Positions 63,893-64,000 of a stretch of DNA of 64,000 nucleotides are shown here, in pieces (positions within the stretch are counted from its first letter, which is position 1; the number at the start of each line of letters is the position of its first letter). Both the position numbers and the translations under genes were made by a program. The notes under the pieces were generated by a model. That model did not search any database. It was not told the origin of the DNA and saw nothing but the letters and a program-made list of their open reading frames with translations. The stretch covers positions 177,340 to 241,339 of the forward strand of contig NZ_CP039728.1 of NCBI RefSeq assembly GCF_005154805.1. Reading direction: 5' to 3'. The stretch is from Bacillus sp. S3. GTDB taxonomy: Bacteria; Bacillota; Bacilli; Bacillales; Cytobacillaceae.

Positions 63893-64000
63893 ACTATCCT
63901 CCTTTTGGGAAATTTATCCTTGATAATATTAATTTATCACATATAAAATATATAGTCTAGTATATTATAAATATATATTGAATAATATTATAATTAATAA

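Overview
The window looks like a chromosomal segment of a low-GC, Gram-positive, Bacillaceae-like bacterium. The support is the strong AGGAGG-type ribosome binding sites, frequent TTG starts, sigma-A style promoters, many rho-independent terminators, Lpl/Ytc-type sugar ABC transporters paired with a membrane-bound AraC regulator, and catabolite-response-like sites. The species cannot be named from the sequence alone.

Bases 1 to about 47,200 form a large glycan-catabolism region. Left block, minus strand (11,399 to 1): two ABC permeases, a sugar-binding lipoprotein, a GH110-type alpha-galactosidase, a GH2 beta-galactosidase, a GH95 fucosidase and a Gfo/Idh/MocA oxidoreductase. A membrane AraC-type regulator follows (11,624-13,918). 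A large GH29 fucosidase and a second complete ABC importer diverge around 17.2-17.5 kb. At 21.3-24.6 kb lies a GH2 gene cut by an in-frame TAG. The minus-strand cluster at 24.8-33.5 kb holds two Cys-type sulfatases, the radical-SAM enzyme that activates them, a GH29 fucosidase, two Gfo/Idh/MocA oxidoreductases and a TIM-barrel isomerase. An exporter made by gene fusion, a GH4 alpha-galactosidase, a GH123-like enzyme, a LacI regulator, an AraC regulator and a third GH2 follow. None of the hydrolases or sulfatases has a visible signal peptide, so the likely scheme is import first: lipoprotein and permeases bring in fucosylated, galactosylated and probably sulfated oligosaccharides, which are trimmed in the cytoplasm. 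The enzyme set (fucosidases, alpha-1,3-galactosidase type, beta-galactosidases, possible beta-GalNAcase, sulfatases, remnants of sialate lyase and ROK kinase) fits mucin or blood-group type glycans, but this is inference.

A palindromic operator close to TGTTATCGATAACA recurs at seven sites: by the first ABC operon, the AraC gene, the divergent fucosidase/ABC promoters (three copies) and upstream of the LacI gene (two copies). The LacI protein at 41.6 kb is the natural candidate to bind it.

Bases 38.4-40.7 kb and 47.3-52.7 kb are scarred by rearrangement: truncated regulator, sulfatase-activase, kinase and lyase fragments, a partial GH123-like duplicate, and a 3.4-kb recombinase-in-trio (RIT) element with symmetric 80-bp ends. 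The RIT element sits between the C-terminal halves of two different group II intron reverse transcriptases, with both junctions at the same conserved codons.

Bases 52.9-64 kb are a minus-strand accessory island (phage, plasmid or integrative element remnant) with small unknown genes, a PAPS-reductase family protein, a transglycosylase-like protein, an XF1762-like protein, a broken lipoprotein nuclease and a two-HTH DNA-binding protein. At least four of its genes carry stops or frameshifts. No rRNA, tRNA or CRISPR array was seen.
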